A program made the translations under genes and the position numbers. The notes under the pieces were generated by a model. It did no database searches and was not told the origin of the DNA. It was given only the letters and a program-made list of their open reading frames with translations. A stretch of DNA of 64,000 nt from NCBI GenBank assembly GCA_947623455.1, contig OX392533.1, positions 36,066,729 through 36,130,728 of the forward strand, read 5' to 3'. The DNA comes from Mimachlamys varia. Lineage: Eukaryota > Mollusca > Bivalvia > Pectinida > Pectinidae. Below, piece after piece: positions 1-14,000 of the stretch; positions within the stretch are counted from its first letter, which is position 1, and every line of letters starts with the position of its first letter.

Positions 1-1928
1 TTATATACTAATATACAAATATGGTATTTTCTTCTATATTCGAATGGCAGTATGTTAAGCTCGTTGAACATTTCTTTTGATGGTGTTAGTACTGGTTTGT
101 TTAAGATAATTCTCAGTGCCTGTTTTTGAATTTTTGTTAATCTATCTATTTGTTCTCTATTACAACTTCCCCAAACTATTGAAGCATAGTCGATAATAGG
201 TGAAATATATGCATGATAAAACATTAATTTAGCCTCTTTTGATAAATATGTACCCAGTTTTCTTAGGAGAGCTACTCTTGTAGCCAGTTTTGAATATACT
301 TTATTAACTTGTTCAGTCCAGCTGAGGGTGTGATCAATGTGGATCCCCAATACCTTTTGATTGTGAACTGAATTTAAGATGTAATCATGTAATACAAGTT
401 TTAAATCTCCAACTTTTTGTAGCGTACGAGGTTTACCAACTAACATGCAGGTTGTTTTATCTTTATTGAACGCCATATTGTTAGTAGTACACCACTGCTT
501 TATATGATTAAGGTCAGCTTGAAGGTTTGACTGAATTTGTTCAAATGATACACCCTTTACATGAACGGTAGAGTCATCGGCGTACATGTCAATATTTGAA
601 TGTTTTGTGTATAACGGAAGGTCGTTAATATAGATAATAAAAAGCAGAGGACCCAATATGGATCCCTGTGGAACACCAGTCACAATTTGTTGTGAAGACG
701 ATGTGATGTTATCTATTCTTATTGATTGCATTCTTTGATTAAGGTATGATTCAAACCAAAGTAAACTGTGTTTTGATATTTTCATCAGTTGTAACTTATG
801 CAATAGAACTTGATGATCAACTAGATCAAACGCTTTTTTTAGATCTAGAAAAATGGTGCCAACCATATTACCTTTATCAATATTAGATATCCACTGGTCT
901 ATTAATTTAACTAGAGCTGTTTGGCATGAGTGATTTTCTCTAAAGCCAGATTGCGCAGAGTGGAGGAGTTCATATTTAAGTAGGTATCTATTTAAGTGAT
1001 TAGTTACGTGTCTTTCGAATATTTTCGCTAGAGTCGGTAGAATAGAAATAGGTCTGTAGTTTCCAGCTTCATCTACATGACCCCCTTTAAATAAAGGAGT
1101 AACCCGAGCCTCTTTTAGTTGAAAGGGAAAGATTCCGGATTGTAAACTTAAATTGATTATATGAGCTATGTGCGGAGCTAGCAGAGGCACGCACAGCTTG
1201 AGAATTTTAGGTCCGACGCCATCTATACCTATTGCCTTTGATGAATTTAGATCGTTCACAAGCTCCGTTACATTGACAACAGTAATGAGAGGGATGGAAA
1301 AGTTAACATGACTTGGTACTTTGTTTCTCACAAGGTTTTCAAGTAATTTATGATCTTGGTCATTAAGAGGAGTCCTTGTAATGTTTTGGGAGATATTTAC
1401 AAAGTGTTTATTGAGATGTTCTACTACATCCTCCTTTGTGTCAAGTATAACATCACCTATTTTGAGTGTTGACGGTAAAGACGAGTTGGATGTTTTTGGA
1501 CTAAATGATTTTAAGTGATTCCATAGGACAGCGGTATCTTTATTGTTTTTTACGGCATTGTTGAAGAAATTTCTTTTTGAGGTTGTTAAGATAACTTTAG
1601 CTTTATTTCGCCAATACTTATATTGATCCCAGTTTCTTTTTTTGTGATGATAGTCACGCTTATTTCTGGCATGTTTAATATCGTCATTATACCATTCTGG
1701 CTGCCTATACTTCTTGACCCTTTTCGTTTTAACAGGGGCGTGCTTATTTAGTAATTGAATTATAGTTGTTAAAAATATTTGCACAGCTTCATTTACCATA
1801 TTTGAAGAAAGAATATCATTGATGGGCGTTTCACTAAGCTCCTGCATGAATGCGTTTTCATCAAAGTTCTTAAAACATCTGTATGTTATTGTTTTATGAA
1901 AATTAGTTTTACAGATTAATTGCGTTAA
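1..1928 (-). mobile_element. LINE reverse transcriptase ORF, partial (runs off window start)
   Basis: One uninterrupted minus-strand frame runs from just inside an in-frame stop at 1929-1931 to the window edge, about 640 codons. It encodes a non-LTR retrotransposon reverse transcriptase: the fingers motif NYRPISIL (about 1075-1040), DLKKAFD (about 850-830), GVPQGS (about 690-665) and the catalytic YADDS (570-584). The C-terminal thumb reads SPIIDYASIVWG and then LTKIQKQALRIIL (about 215-110). The order and spacing fit CR1/L2/Jockey-like LINEs. No apurinic endonuclease domain is seen upstream, so the copy is probably 5'-truncated near 1930; the 3' end lies outside the window. No frameshift or stop lies inside the domain, so the insertion may be young. 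Clade assignment is from motif style only. Confidence 0.9.
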
Positions 1929-1931
1929 TTA

Positions 1932-2564
1932 TAAAATGTATGTAATAGCGAAACTATTAATTCTTTCATATACGTCCTTAATTCTTGTAGAAATTAATTG
2001 TAGTAATGACTTATTCTCATCGACGGTAACCCATGGTCCTGACAATCTCTCTCGTATTTAGGACCGTATGTAACCGACGATATACGTTTCTAATTAGCTA
2101 CTGTAAGGAGTTGCACGCACTCGTTCTAAACCATTCTGTTGTAGCACGGAATTAGGCTATCTAAGTCCTTGGTTGTAGTAATTACTTTATATGTAATATA
2201 CAGTACAGCACTCTACTCACTGCAAACTATATATACAGTACAGCTGTAATTGCATGTAAGTGAAAAAAAACGCACGGGCGGTCGATATAAAGTTGTATAT
2301 CACTACCGGGCTGTGCCGTGCTCTATCGGGCTGTAATTAGTATCACCCTTACGAGGAGTTCCGAAATGGCCACCGCCTTCCAGAGGATGTAATTGAGCAT
2401 TGACCGTTTTTTTTGGGAGGGGGGGGGGTGTCTTTTTTCGTTGACAGTTCAACATATAAGAGTTTGATATGTATTCTGATGTTTATTGTTCTGTAAGTCA
2501 GTTTGGAGAGATAATGAGATCTTTTCTATTGCTGATTTTATTATGAGTTATTTTGTTACATATT
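1932..2564. other. intergenic, nothing recognised
   Basis: AT-rich sequence without a coding frame I can support. It contains a poly-G run near 2415-2428. The RMDN1 start exon could lie in this stretch or in 3561-4918, but no ATG exon with compatible phase was identified. Confidence 0.4.
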
Positions 2565-3102
2565 CAGTAACGTGCCGAAAGTCTTTCATTTTTTTTTTAT
2601 TTTGCTATATATTCTTTGTATTTCCAACTTTTTACAATAAATTTTTCTGACTTCTTTCAAGAATGGATTTTGACAATTTTTTGTCATTTGGTACTAAAAT
2701 ATTCAAGGTTTCCTCTCATAATATTTATTTAATTTTCCGTTGTGTATTTATAGAGCCACATGTATACAGAATTGTATACACGGCTAATTTCCGTGTGACG
2801 CCATTTCTCTATATAACGCTACCAAAATGACGTCAAACTGGCGGCCCGAAAATTGGATGTTGTAAATAAAATATGATTTCTCTGGTCTGTGAAAATATTA
2901 TGAGATGAAAATGGAAACATTTTTTTATAAGTACACAAAATTTTATTAAAATTGGTCCATAAACAAAGTTGGGAAAATTCATTGAAAAAAGTTGGAAATA
3001 CAAAGAATACAGTATATAGCAAAATTGAAAAAAAGTTGGAAATACAAAGAATACAGTATATAGCAAAATCGAAAAAATTGAAAGACTTTTGGCACGTAAC
3101 TG
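2565..3102. mobile_element. 538-bp element with terminal inverted repeats
   Basis: The left end reads CAGTAACGTGCCGAAAGTC and the right end is its near-exact inverse (GACTTTTGGCACGTAACTG). The inverted match continues inward through the sequence that includes TTTGTATTTCCAACTTTTT, about 70 bp in all. The right half carries a tandem duplication of a 45-bp unit (2988-3077). There is no coding capacity. It looks like a non-autonomous DNA transposon; no convincing target-site duplication is visible. Confidence 0.7.
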
Positions 3103-3107
3103 TTCAT

Positions 3108-3560
3108 TGTAATATATTTACATTCTGATTGTTTCTTCTCTATATGAACATACCAACTGAAAACAACAAACACTAGACTATGAATACATCATGAATACAG
3201 TATGAATACATCCATTCACGTGAATTACTTATGACGTACAAATGTAATATATTAGTCTTGTTCAATGGGAGTCTTACGGCTCCGCTTCGGATAACATGGA
3301 GAACGCCCCCGCGTCAAACGTTCAAATAACTACGGTAGATTATTGGCGCCAATTTTACCTAAATTATGGCTGTTCCGCCTTTTTCGTTTAAAGGACGGCG
3401 CAATAACAAACGCAGTTGATTAACCAGTTGTTCAATAAATAAGAAAATAAATTAGACAATTGTTCAGTAGTAAAAATGTAAATATATGAATTGAACGGCG
3501 TTGTTTTAATTTTCATGCCGGTATGAAAATTAAAACAACGCCGTTCAATCCCTATATAAT
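3108..3560 (+). repeat. dispersed repeat family A, copy 1
   Basis: It begins with the motif ACATTCTGATTGTTTCTTC and ends just past the hairpin at 3491-3548. A second copy with the same order of blocks lies at 6363-7200 and an inverted copy at the right window edge (63745-64000). All share a block containing TTGGCGCCAAT and one around GGCTGTTCCGCC. The family is unclassified. Confidence 0.7.
3491..3548. repeat. perfect 26-bp inverted repeat (hairpin)
   Basis: The two 26-nt arms (3491-3516 and 3523-3548) are exact reverse complements around a 6-nt loop. It forms the terminal block of repeat family A; the copy near 7056-7190 has decayed arms separated by a larger spacer. Confidence 0.9.
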
Positions 3561-4918
3561 AGTCCATACATGAACTTTGTATTACACATATGACACTTAC
3601 GATATTATAGAGTACAGATTAACATACAATACATTAGTAGTGTTCTGATTAATCTACCAGTTTAGGTGTTCTTTCAGATCATCAAATGATCATCACAAAA
3701 AGGTGTTTCTGTGATTGTTGGTGATAAATTAAATCTGAGTGAAAGACACTGGGACTGAACTTCTGTTGAAACATTATATATTCCTGATGTGTTGGAAATA
3801 TTTATTTACATTACCCAAAAGTCACACATATCCCTAGCTATAAAAGGGTAAACTACTATAGTTTATATAGGAAAAAATTACATTTTTGGGTATTATTTGC
3901 TTAATTTCCAGTAATTAACACCAGAAAACTAGAATTTTAATTTTAGTATTTGACGACATCTCCAAATTGATCCTGCATAATTTAGTGACTGGTGTCCATA
4001 CAAAACATCATTTTCTTGGTAGGGTTTCTCTCTTTGTAAATCAGTTAAAATTTTTTGATCCATCATTTGTTAGAATTGGTTTATATAATATAATGAATTT
4101 GGGATATTTTAAGGTATTTGAGATACACCATGAGATAAATTGGTCTACATATATATATAACAGTGTATGATATTACTAGACAATAGAGAAAGAGCTTTGA
4201 AATTGTGAATTGTTATTAAATATGTGTTTTTAGAGCTCCAACACAGTACATTTGTATATATATATCTTAAGTAAATTTGTTTACTTTGAACAAAATACCT
4301 TGTTGCATGCATGTCTGATTAATCAATCATTGGAAAATACAATCAATTATCTCATCGGAAGAGTGTAATTACTGATGAATCAATTATATATATCTGATCA
4401 TGGCCCCGGCATTATTTGCTGGTACATTATCACACATTACCAGTATTTTATGGATTACCAAATCTAGAACTCGCGCATACACTTAAAAGTAGAATTTCTT
4501 TGACTTTATAATATCAACTTTTTATTAATTTATGGTCAATGACCAGTGTTTTTGCTTCCTTGATTTTACAGCAGCCTGTGCCTTATTGAATTGTGAAAAT
4601 ATAGTAGGCTTTTCAGATAAATTGGGAAAATATTCTTGAATTTTGCCTAATTTTGGGGAAAATAACACAAAGTTTGACTGAGGGAAACAGCCTTATATTG
4701 ACTGTAAAAATTACTGATGAATAATGGATGTCAAAGAAGATTATGTAAAAATGTATACCCACTAAATCAAAGAAAACAAAACTCCAGGAAAACTAACGAT
4801 TTCACAGTATTTAAGTAAAATAAATGCAAGACAAATCCCTGCTTAGTTATTCCAGTGTCAGCCTTCTGTATTCATGTATTGGCTTTGATTTTAATCCTCG
4901 TCTATTTTTTCTTTTCAG
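3561..4918. other. upstream or intronic region of the RMDN1-like gene
   Basis: No coding exon recognised. It ends in a polypyrimidine tract and AG acceptor at 4905-4918 that precedes the first identified exon, so at least its right end is intronic. Confidence 0.5.
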
Positions 4919-5009
4919 AAATACTCCCTTGTAAAGCTGTTGCCAAGGCCAGCTGCAATATCCTCCATAGCAACAGCAAGCGCAGTAGGCTGGTTTGCCA
5001 AGCAGGAAG
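4919..5009 (+). CDS. RMDN1: RMDN1-like exon a (hydrophobic N-terminal segment)
   Basis: Acceptor TTTTCTTTTCAG at 4907-4918, donor GTAGGC at 5010. It is read in phase 0 and ends with one base of a split Asp codon. It encodes a Pro/Ala-rich, then hydrophobic stretch ending in GWFAKQE, which could be a membrane or mitochondrial targeting segment. Confidence 0.85.
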
Positions 5010-8000
5010 GTAGGCGATTAAACTAATGAACAACCATTTTCTTTTAGTCATCATTGAAAGAATTCTTTCATTTTAATAATAATCTACTTTTTTATAAAAC
5101 ATTGTTAATGTTATTATATTATGCCATACTGGAAGTTCTGAACAGGAGCTGACTTAAATACAGTGGATTCCACTTAATATCACCCCTGTTAATATCCCAT
5201 TCCTCTTTATATCATGTTTTCCAAAACACCATTTTCCCTCTATGGTTATTATCATGTATTTTGAGGTGAATTCCTCTTTATTTTCATCTTGTATTTTAGA
5301 TACATATGCAAAATCTAAAATTTTTGATGCACATTACATATATGTATATTGTTTAATATCAATGAAATTAGTCTTTACAACAATATTTCTTAAAATACAG
5401 AATTTTCCCCATCGAAATGAAAGCACTGTACATGTATAATATATATAAAATGATATTTTCCTAAGTTGCAGTAGAACGCATGTATATTGATGACAAATTT
5501 TCCCTGGTTTAAGACTAGCTCCCATTCCAAAAATATCTGGCAAAATCCCTGTATTGTTTTACAAAATAAGAGATTATTTTGGTGTAAAATCCAAAATCCT
5601 TTTTGTTTTTGTTTTTAATAGACTTACAAGCTGGAGAACTAAAACAAAAAACAGTCGTTGAACAGGCAGATGAACTGTATGACGCCGGGCAAACTATAAA
5701 CCTGTATAATTTTCTAAAAGAAAATTACGATGAGAACGATGATGAAACACTATGGCGTCTAGCCAGAGCTTGCCACGATATGAGCAAAATGAGTAAGAGT
5801 AAAATAAAAAGCCAAGAATACATGTTCGCTGGATTGGATCTAGTGAAGAAAGCTTTGGAGCTAAACGACAATAACTATGCCAGTCATAAGGTCAGTACAT
5901 GTTAATGATACAGTGGACTCCACTTAATATCACTCCTGTTAATATCACATTCCTCTTTATATCATGTTTTTCTCAAGCACCATTTTTCTCTATATATAAT
6001 CTATGTAGTTTTATTTGGTTGCTATCATGTATTTTGAGGTGAATTCCTCTTACTATCATGTTTTTTTAACCAATCACATAAAATATCCAGAAAATGATGT
6101 CATTTCCATTGTTTCAGTTACAACTTGTACAAAATGTTGCATGGGAAATAACAAATATCCCCAAAAATTATTTTTAATTGAAATGATGTTATCTATATAT
6201 TGAAATATCTTCATATGTACATTAAATAGCTTACTTTTAGTTATAGAGATTGGAAATGCACTAGATTTAGTGGAAAAAACATGTTTCTTTTAATGTCACA
6301 TTCCTGTTAATATTATGTTTTTGTCTTACAATTGCAACATCATATAAAGAGGAGTGCACTGTATTATATTTACATTCTGATTGTTTCTTCTCTATATGAA
6401 TATACCAACTGAAAACAACAAACACTAGACTATGAATACAGTATGAATACATTAATTCACATGAATTACTTATGACATAATATATTGATCTTGTCGCACT
6501 GCTTCAGTTACTTATCACATAATATATTGATCTTATTCAATGTGAGTCTTGTGGTTCTGCTTCGGTTACTTATGACATAATATATTAATCTTATTTAATG
6601 TGAGTCTTGTCGCTCCGCTTCGGTTACTTATCACATAATATATTGATCTTATTCAATGTGAGTCTTGTGGTTCTGCTTCGGTTACTTATGACATAATATA
6701 TTAATCTTATTCAATGTGAGTCTTGTCGCTCTGCTTCGGTTACTTATCACATAATATATTGATCTTATTCAATGTGAGTCTTGTCGCTCCGCTTTTGTTA
6801 CTTTTCACATAATATATTGATCTTATTCAATGTGAGTCTTGTCGCTCCGCTTCGGTTAATGTGATGCTGAATGCTCCCGCGTCAAATGCTCAAATGTCTA
6901 CGGTTAATTATTGGCGCCAATTTGATTCTAATCAGGACTGTTCCGTTAATGTTGTTTAAAGGACGACACAAAAAACAAATTAAGTTTTTTACAAAATTTT
7001 TCAAAAAAAATAAATGAAATTTAAAAAGTGCTCTATAGTTAAAATGTAAATATATGAATTGAACAGCATTTTTTAATTTTCATGCCCGTATGAATGCAAA
7101 ACAGTTACTGGCATCATGGAATGATATAACCGTTTTTCATTCATACACGGGCATGGAAATTGGAAAAAAAGTGCCGTTCAATCACCATATGGTATTCGAC
7201 CCAATCAGGGCGAATTTCTTTTATCAGAACACAAAAGACATGCACTTAATAAAACCATGTACAGAGAAAAGTTTCCATTTGAAATCTTAGAAATTAAATG
7301 TGAACGAAGTTTGTTTCACTGGAACAGATTCTTTGGTAAAACACTGACGATTGTACTAGAGCAGTGAGGTAAGGAAATTTTATGGGCTTCACTTAACGCA
7401 CCTATCCTTTTCCCCAAAAAAAGTTAGGGTGGGCTAATAGCAACTTCGCAAGCCAAGGGTGTACAATACGCTACTCTCCTTTTCACCCTTGGCAGATCTC
7501 ACGGCAAAATTGAAGGGTCCGCACTGCGCCATCTAGTGGACTATTGCAGTTGTGTCCCTTGTTTTACGTATTCCTGACCAATCAAATAGCTCGTACTATT
7601 TGTGTGCGATTCAACAAATAAACAGAAATGGCAGCGCCCTTTGATGAACATGCTATATATATGCGAAAAAATCAAAATTCAAGAACTTCGCGAGACACAG
7701 ATACGATCAATCAGCTCAATCAACAATGGAAATGATCTTTTTGTCGGAACAAGAACAGGGAGATGAGCTTGTGTTTTCTTTTTGTAACATTTCCATTTTA
7801 TGAATGAGATCATAGTCGATAGTTTGTTCAACTTTGTAATACAAAATCCACACTCGTATCTGCTTTTTTTATCTGCCTGATCGGCGACATATCCCAAAAT
7901 CTGACTCAACTGGTGGAAAACGGTGAATGTCGGGCCAAAAATCACACGTCTAGACTTCGTTGGCAACATGTTGCTACAGACACGACATGTTTCCGTGGGC

Positions 8001-11000
8001 GCTGCCATCTTTGTTATTTACAATTGCAGCGCGCGTTTTGATTGGTCGGCTAAACCTAGCCCCATCCAATCAAAATGCAGGAGTGGTTACTTCGAATTTG
8101 CCGTGAGATCCGCCAAGGGTGAAAAGGAGAGTAGCGTATTGTACACCCTTGGCTTGCGAAGTTGGGCTAATAGGGACAGGTGCACTTATTAGACCGAGTT
8201 GGATAAGTTAAATATTTTATTGGCCAAGTAACCATGATGACTAAATGTAATCCCTGGTGGGCTAATAGGGGCAGGTGCACTTATTAGGTCGAGTGGGATA
8301 AGTTAAATATTTTATTGGACAAGTAATCATGAAATGAAATTTAATGGTAAAGAGTAAAAGAAACACATTTTTTATTTGTAACTTTAAAATAGGCTGTCAC
8401 ATTGTATAAGAAAAGCTATTACAGGAGAAAGAGAAAATGTAGCGGACAGACTGAGATTCTAACCCAAGACCTTCTGAACTCTAGACAAACTTTGATTTAG
8501 GTTTGGTTTAATTTGTTTTACGTCCTATTAACAGCCAGGGTCATTTAAGGACGTGCTAGGTTTTGGAGGTGGAGGAAAGAAGGAGTTGTATAGGTGGGTA
8601 ACTATACAACTTAAGGTTTGAGCTGTTGGAACACCTTAACCACTCGGCCACTACGGCCTCGTCTCCTCCCTCCTTTTTCCCAGTCTTTGCCCCTGAAGAC
8701 CTAAATTTAGGTATCCCTTTGCTAAGCGTACTCACAATGCTTTATACAAGGGCTGGCAAGCTCGTCAATTTTGTAACAGGAGAGAGAGAAAATGTAGGGG
8801 CCAGACCGGGATTCTAACCCAAGAACTCACAAACTCTGGGCGAACACTGAGCTACCTGGTTGTCGTTGATCAATCCAATCTAGTTACGCTACAAACCAGT
8901 ATATCACAATATTAAAGCATATTATAATCGCCAGGGTTTTCCCTGACATGCAAAAACCTGCACTTTGACTCCTAAAATTGTCAAATGACTCCCAAAATCG
9001 ATGAGTGTTACTAAATATTATGTGTGATGGGAGTCCCAGGACTCCTCTATTTATTAAATTTGAGGGTCCCTGGGAAAACCCTGTAATCGCTATGTCTACA
9101 GATTTTAGAATGTGTTTCAAAAATTGTATTGCAGTGGTATGCTATCTTGCTGGACAAGACAGCCGAGTTTGACGGGACAAAGGCCAGATTAGAAAATTCC
9201 GTTTTAGTAAGAGATGAGTTTTTGGTAAGTAGAAGTATTTTGATACTTGGTCATGTACCATTACCAAGAACTAAGTCTATTTATAAATTATAAATTATAT
9301 ATAAGAATCTTAATTGTCATTATCATATTTTTGCCTAAATATGAGGTGTAAAATTGGTCAACACCATTGTCTGTTTCAGAGAGCTGTGGAGCTGAATCCA
9401 AAGGACGCAACATCTATGTATTCTCTAGGTCACTGGTAAGGGACTTTTTATACCCCTCAATTATTATACCCCCCACATACACTGTAGGTAAGGTGGAGTA
9501 TAATAATCATTTTGTCCATTAATCCATGCATCCGTCCGGACATTGTGTACAAACCTCAGGTCAGATTTGGTTCATATACACTATAACATCACACAATGAA
9601 GTTCTACTCCTGAAATGATTTTGATGGTCATCGGTCAACGTTAAAGGTCAAAGGTCACTGTTGACCACTTTGGTAATTAAAAGCTTGTGTACAAGATATC
9701 TTCTGAACCCTTTGACAGATTCGAATGTCTAAATTTCAATCTTTTTTTTTCCAGTAACAAATAGGTCCTGTGTCATTGTATTTGTGTGATAGCAAGTGTT
9801 AAAAATTGGCTTTCAAGTTAGCAGAAGTTGACTTAAGTGACAAAGTTTTTTAAGCTGCAGAGCAGGTGGGCCATTCAGACCAATTGGGCCTCTTGTTTTC
9901 ATTGTTCCAAGATCTGTTGATTTTATAAAGGCACTCGATCACTTTGGCTTATAAATAAGATGATGTTATTTGTTTGAAGAAAAATAAATCAATTCATTAA
10001 TGTGATATAGACCATGATTCATTGTGATCATGCTGTGAGCTTTGTATCCATACATTTTAGTTGTCGGGCTAGCAGAATTGTATTTTTGGCTTGTTGTTTA
10101 TTATTGCTGTCAAAACATGTCTTTATCCGGTATCCTTTAATTCTAAAATTGTATTTGATGCTGTAATGTTGAACTCAAATTGTTTGCTTCCCTTTTTGTT
10201 CTTGAATTTGAATTTGTTTATTTCTGTTTCCTTCATCCAAGTTGTCTTAGAAACCCTATTTAAGTTATTTTATGGTAAATCTCTGAGGCAAAAAAGAATT
10301 TCAATGTAAAACTCAATGCAACCGTTTACATGTTATATGTTGCTATGGTTACCAATTGACAACTGCCTTTTCAGGTGCTACCTGTTTGCAGAAATGCCAT
10401 GGCACAAAAGGAAGATAGCTAGTGCCATATTTACAACTCCGCCCACATCTACATTTGAAGAGGTAGGTCTACATCCAGATCCTCAGTTATTTATCACTGA
10501 AAGGGGAAGTGACATCATAGACATCCCGGGAATGTTTGACAGCAGGGGAGAGTGTATATAGAGTCAGAAGCCTTGAAACAGTTTATATGGGTGACATTTT
10601 CCCCCCAACCCACCCACCCATTAGAAAATAGTGAAAATGGATGTTGTAGAGACTGGACTGGTTTAATAAAAATAATAATTTGAGTTTTCTATATACCGCT
10701 TTATCACAACCTGAAGGTCGCCTCAAAGCAGTTCACAAATTATTATCTATGGTTATAGGGTTTTAGCAACCAGCCAATATTGTTCTCAACTCCCTGGAGA
10801 GCATACAACCGGTGCTGCCATCTCAGCGCTTACAGCTAGCGTTCCACAATTTCTAGCACTGGCGAACCACATACTCATTTATAGCTGAGTAGACTTGAAC
10901 AAGCAGAGTAAAGTATCTTGCTCAAGGATACAACACAAGTGTCGTGACCGGGACTTGAACTCATAACCCTTTGATCACAGGCCCGGCGTACTACCACTAG

Positions 11001-14000
11001 ACCACCTTGCCTCCACATTTTTCCTTTCACTGGAGGGGGTGCTTTCGCTGGGATCCAGTTCATATCTAAGCAGAGGCTTTGACCAAAAACTTCATGAACC
11101 GAATGCTGGAGGCGATAGTTGTTGGGGATTTGTGTAGATCAATGGAAGGGATTGAGGGTCAGCATGGATAAGGTGTCTTACCTACTGGGACCACTAGCCC
11201 TTCACCAATGGGCTGCAGGTTCAAGACCCGTGAAATACAGTTGTCAGGCACTGGCCAAATGTTGTTGCTTTTTATAATTAGCTCACTTGGGCTGAATGTG
11301 GTGTGGTATCCATCGTCTGTTCGGCATCAATTTTTTTATTCTTCAATGACTTTTTTTCTGAATAACTAAAAGGCCTTGATTAGTGATAGTCAGCCAGTAA
11401 GTGCCTAAAGACGGAGTGCTGAAGTGTTTCCTTTTATAGATAACCTTTGCTGTCTTTTAAGGTCACAGGAGCTGAATGTGTACAAGCCTTAAAAATTCTT
11501 TTTTGAAAAACTAAATAAATTGCCTTGACCTACTTTCAAGGTCACAGGGGTGAATATGTACAAGCCTTTAAAAATTCTTTTTTTGAAAAACTAAATAAAT
11601 TGCCTTGACCTACTTTCAAGGTCACAGGGTGAATATGTATAAACCTTTTAAAATCTTCTTCTGAATAATCAGAATATTAAGAATACTGCTTGTGGTTAGT
11701 AGGCATGAAATGCTATAAAATTTCTGTAAATATATTAATGACCTTGGCCTTTTTTCAAGGTCACTTGGGTATACCATATGTTTAAAAAAATGTTATATAA
11801 AATATCCTGATAAGATATATTCAGAAGACCTAGAGTACTGATATTGGACTAGAAAGTTGGCATGAATTACTATAAAATTTCTCAAATGACTGAGCTTGAA
11901 TTACTTTCAACGGCACAGGGTTCAAATTTAAATTTGAAAAAAGAAAATCAATTTCCAATGAATTACCAGTAATCCTGAACTTAGATATATAAAGTTTATA
12001 ATTGCTATTTCCTAGATAGATCAATCAGAATGGATCTTCCTCATATATTACATGAGGTTTTGAAATGGTCACTCTTTATGTATACAAAGTGTTTGAATGG
12101 ACCAGAAAATCCAAAATGACCAACAGATGACTGTCTTAGTTGAGAGTTAGAGATTGCTGTTATGTGCAGTAACAATTAACAAACGCGTAAAATTGATGAT
12201 TTATTGTCGTCAGGGTCTTGCAATAATTACTCTGTAACCTTCGCCAGCAACCAAAAATGTGATTCTCTGTATTTAAAAATGCTTCTTATGTTGCCATTTT
12301 CTAACGGAAAGTGTTCATAAGATTCTAATATGCAAAGCAGAGGATGACATATCTTGAAATTCTGGGAACTATAAAAATAAGTAAAAACAAGAAAAATGTA
12401 TAAAAAACCGAGATGGCATACGGTAGTACATGAGGGACCTTTCTCAAATTTCACTTAAGGACCGCGGTGGCCGAGTGGTTAAGGTGTCATTGCATTCTAG
12501 CCGTCCGCCTCTGGGTTGTGAGTTTGAATCCCACATGAGGCAGCTGCCAGGTACTGACTGTTGGTCAGTGGTTTTCCTCCGGGTACTCAAGCCTTCCTCC
12601 ACCTCCAAAATCTGATACGTCCGTTAATGACACTGGCTGTTAATAGGCCTTAAAACTAAATAAATCAACAAAAGCAATTACTTGAAAGTTCACATTTTTT
12701 ATTATTTTTTCGCTCATTGACAGCATTTCTTATATAAATATGAGAATCAAACAATCTATCAGCTTATATGTAACTTACTATAGATAAATATGTAATACCA
12801 TTTGTTATTGTAGCAATAAAACATATGACATTATAAGGTTGTATGTTCAGGTGCCAGATTCTCGTATAAGATTCCCATCATGGAATCCGTTTATACAGTA
12901 CCTGCTAGTAATATTGAAAAGCAAAAAAGTAAAACTCCTTTGATGCTGAGCACCAAGTTATCTTGTTTTGCATTTTAAAAGACTCTAAAGATTTAGATCT
13001 AGTTTATTAGTTTTATCTTACTAACAGAAATACTTTTCATTTCACAGGCTTTGAAGTACTTGGAAATGGCTGAAAAAGGTAAAAAAAAGGAATTTTGATT
13101 TTCATTTTAATCAAAGGCAGTTAAAATGTTTGTTTCAAAACTTTATAAGACAGAAAAGAAAACTAAAAAATTAATTATAGCATGCTAACTGGCTTTAGTT
13201 GATTTTATTCTGAATTATAATACTCTAGTTGAATCTGAATAGAGTGCAGTCCTACATTTGTTCCATAAATCATTAGTCTTATATACCGGTACCTAGGTTT
13301 GTAAAGAATGGATAACTTCTGAATGTAATTTGCTGGAGAAATTTAACCAAACTTAAGATCAAAACAGCGCATTCAAACTTATGTGTAGCTTTAAATTTAA
13401 ATATTAATACAAAGAAACTTTTTCACTTGTTTTCTCTTGACAAACCTCTGCTACAATTAAGATGTTACAGTCTTTCAGGAAGAAAAATGTAATTTCAACA
13501 AGGGAGATAACTTTGTTATCATGAGGAAATTATTAATTTTGGAACAGAAAACATAAAGTTCGGTTGTGTTTAATTTTTCTACATGTATTTTAAGATTTAA
13601 ACAAAGATGTTTTGCTCATCTAAGGCGCTAAATTTCTTGTCATCTGATGCATAGCCAATGTTTCTTCACATGAATTGCACATGAAAAATTCCACCTGATT
13701 TCCATGTGAAATTGATGTGAAATTTGAACAGAAAAATATGAAGGTAAAAATCAACTAATTATATATTAACATGAAATTCACATGAAATTTATGTGAAAAT
13801 CATATGATGAATTTAGCATACCGACCAGATTTAAATTTACAGTGGGAGAAAGATAAGGTTACTTTCTTGGGTATTGATTTTTCAGTTGACTTGACCCAGA
13901 TTCCTAAAATGAACTTTGATCAGAAAATTGTTAAACTCAAATTGCTTATTAATACTTGGAAAAGATGGAGTTTGACTACAATTGGTAAAATAAATGTTAT

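Noticed and set aside
2366..2395. Start exon of the RMDN1-like gene (ATGGCCACCGCCTTCCAG)
   Set aside because: The frame reaches TAA after eight codons, and the only nearby GT would join exon a out of frame.
7090..7290. 66-codon frame within repeat family A
   Set aside because: It spans the decayed hairpin arms of a dispersed repeat and shows no protein motif.
12456..12540. Functional tRNA-Ser/Leu gene
   Set aside because: A- and B-box are present, but no acceptor stem closes and a SINE body follows; the same head occurs in other repeat copies.
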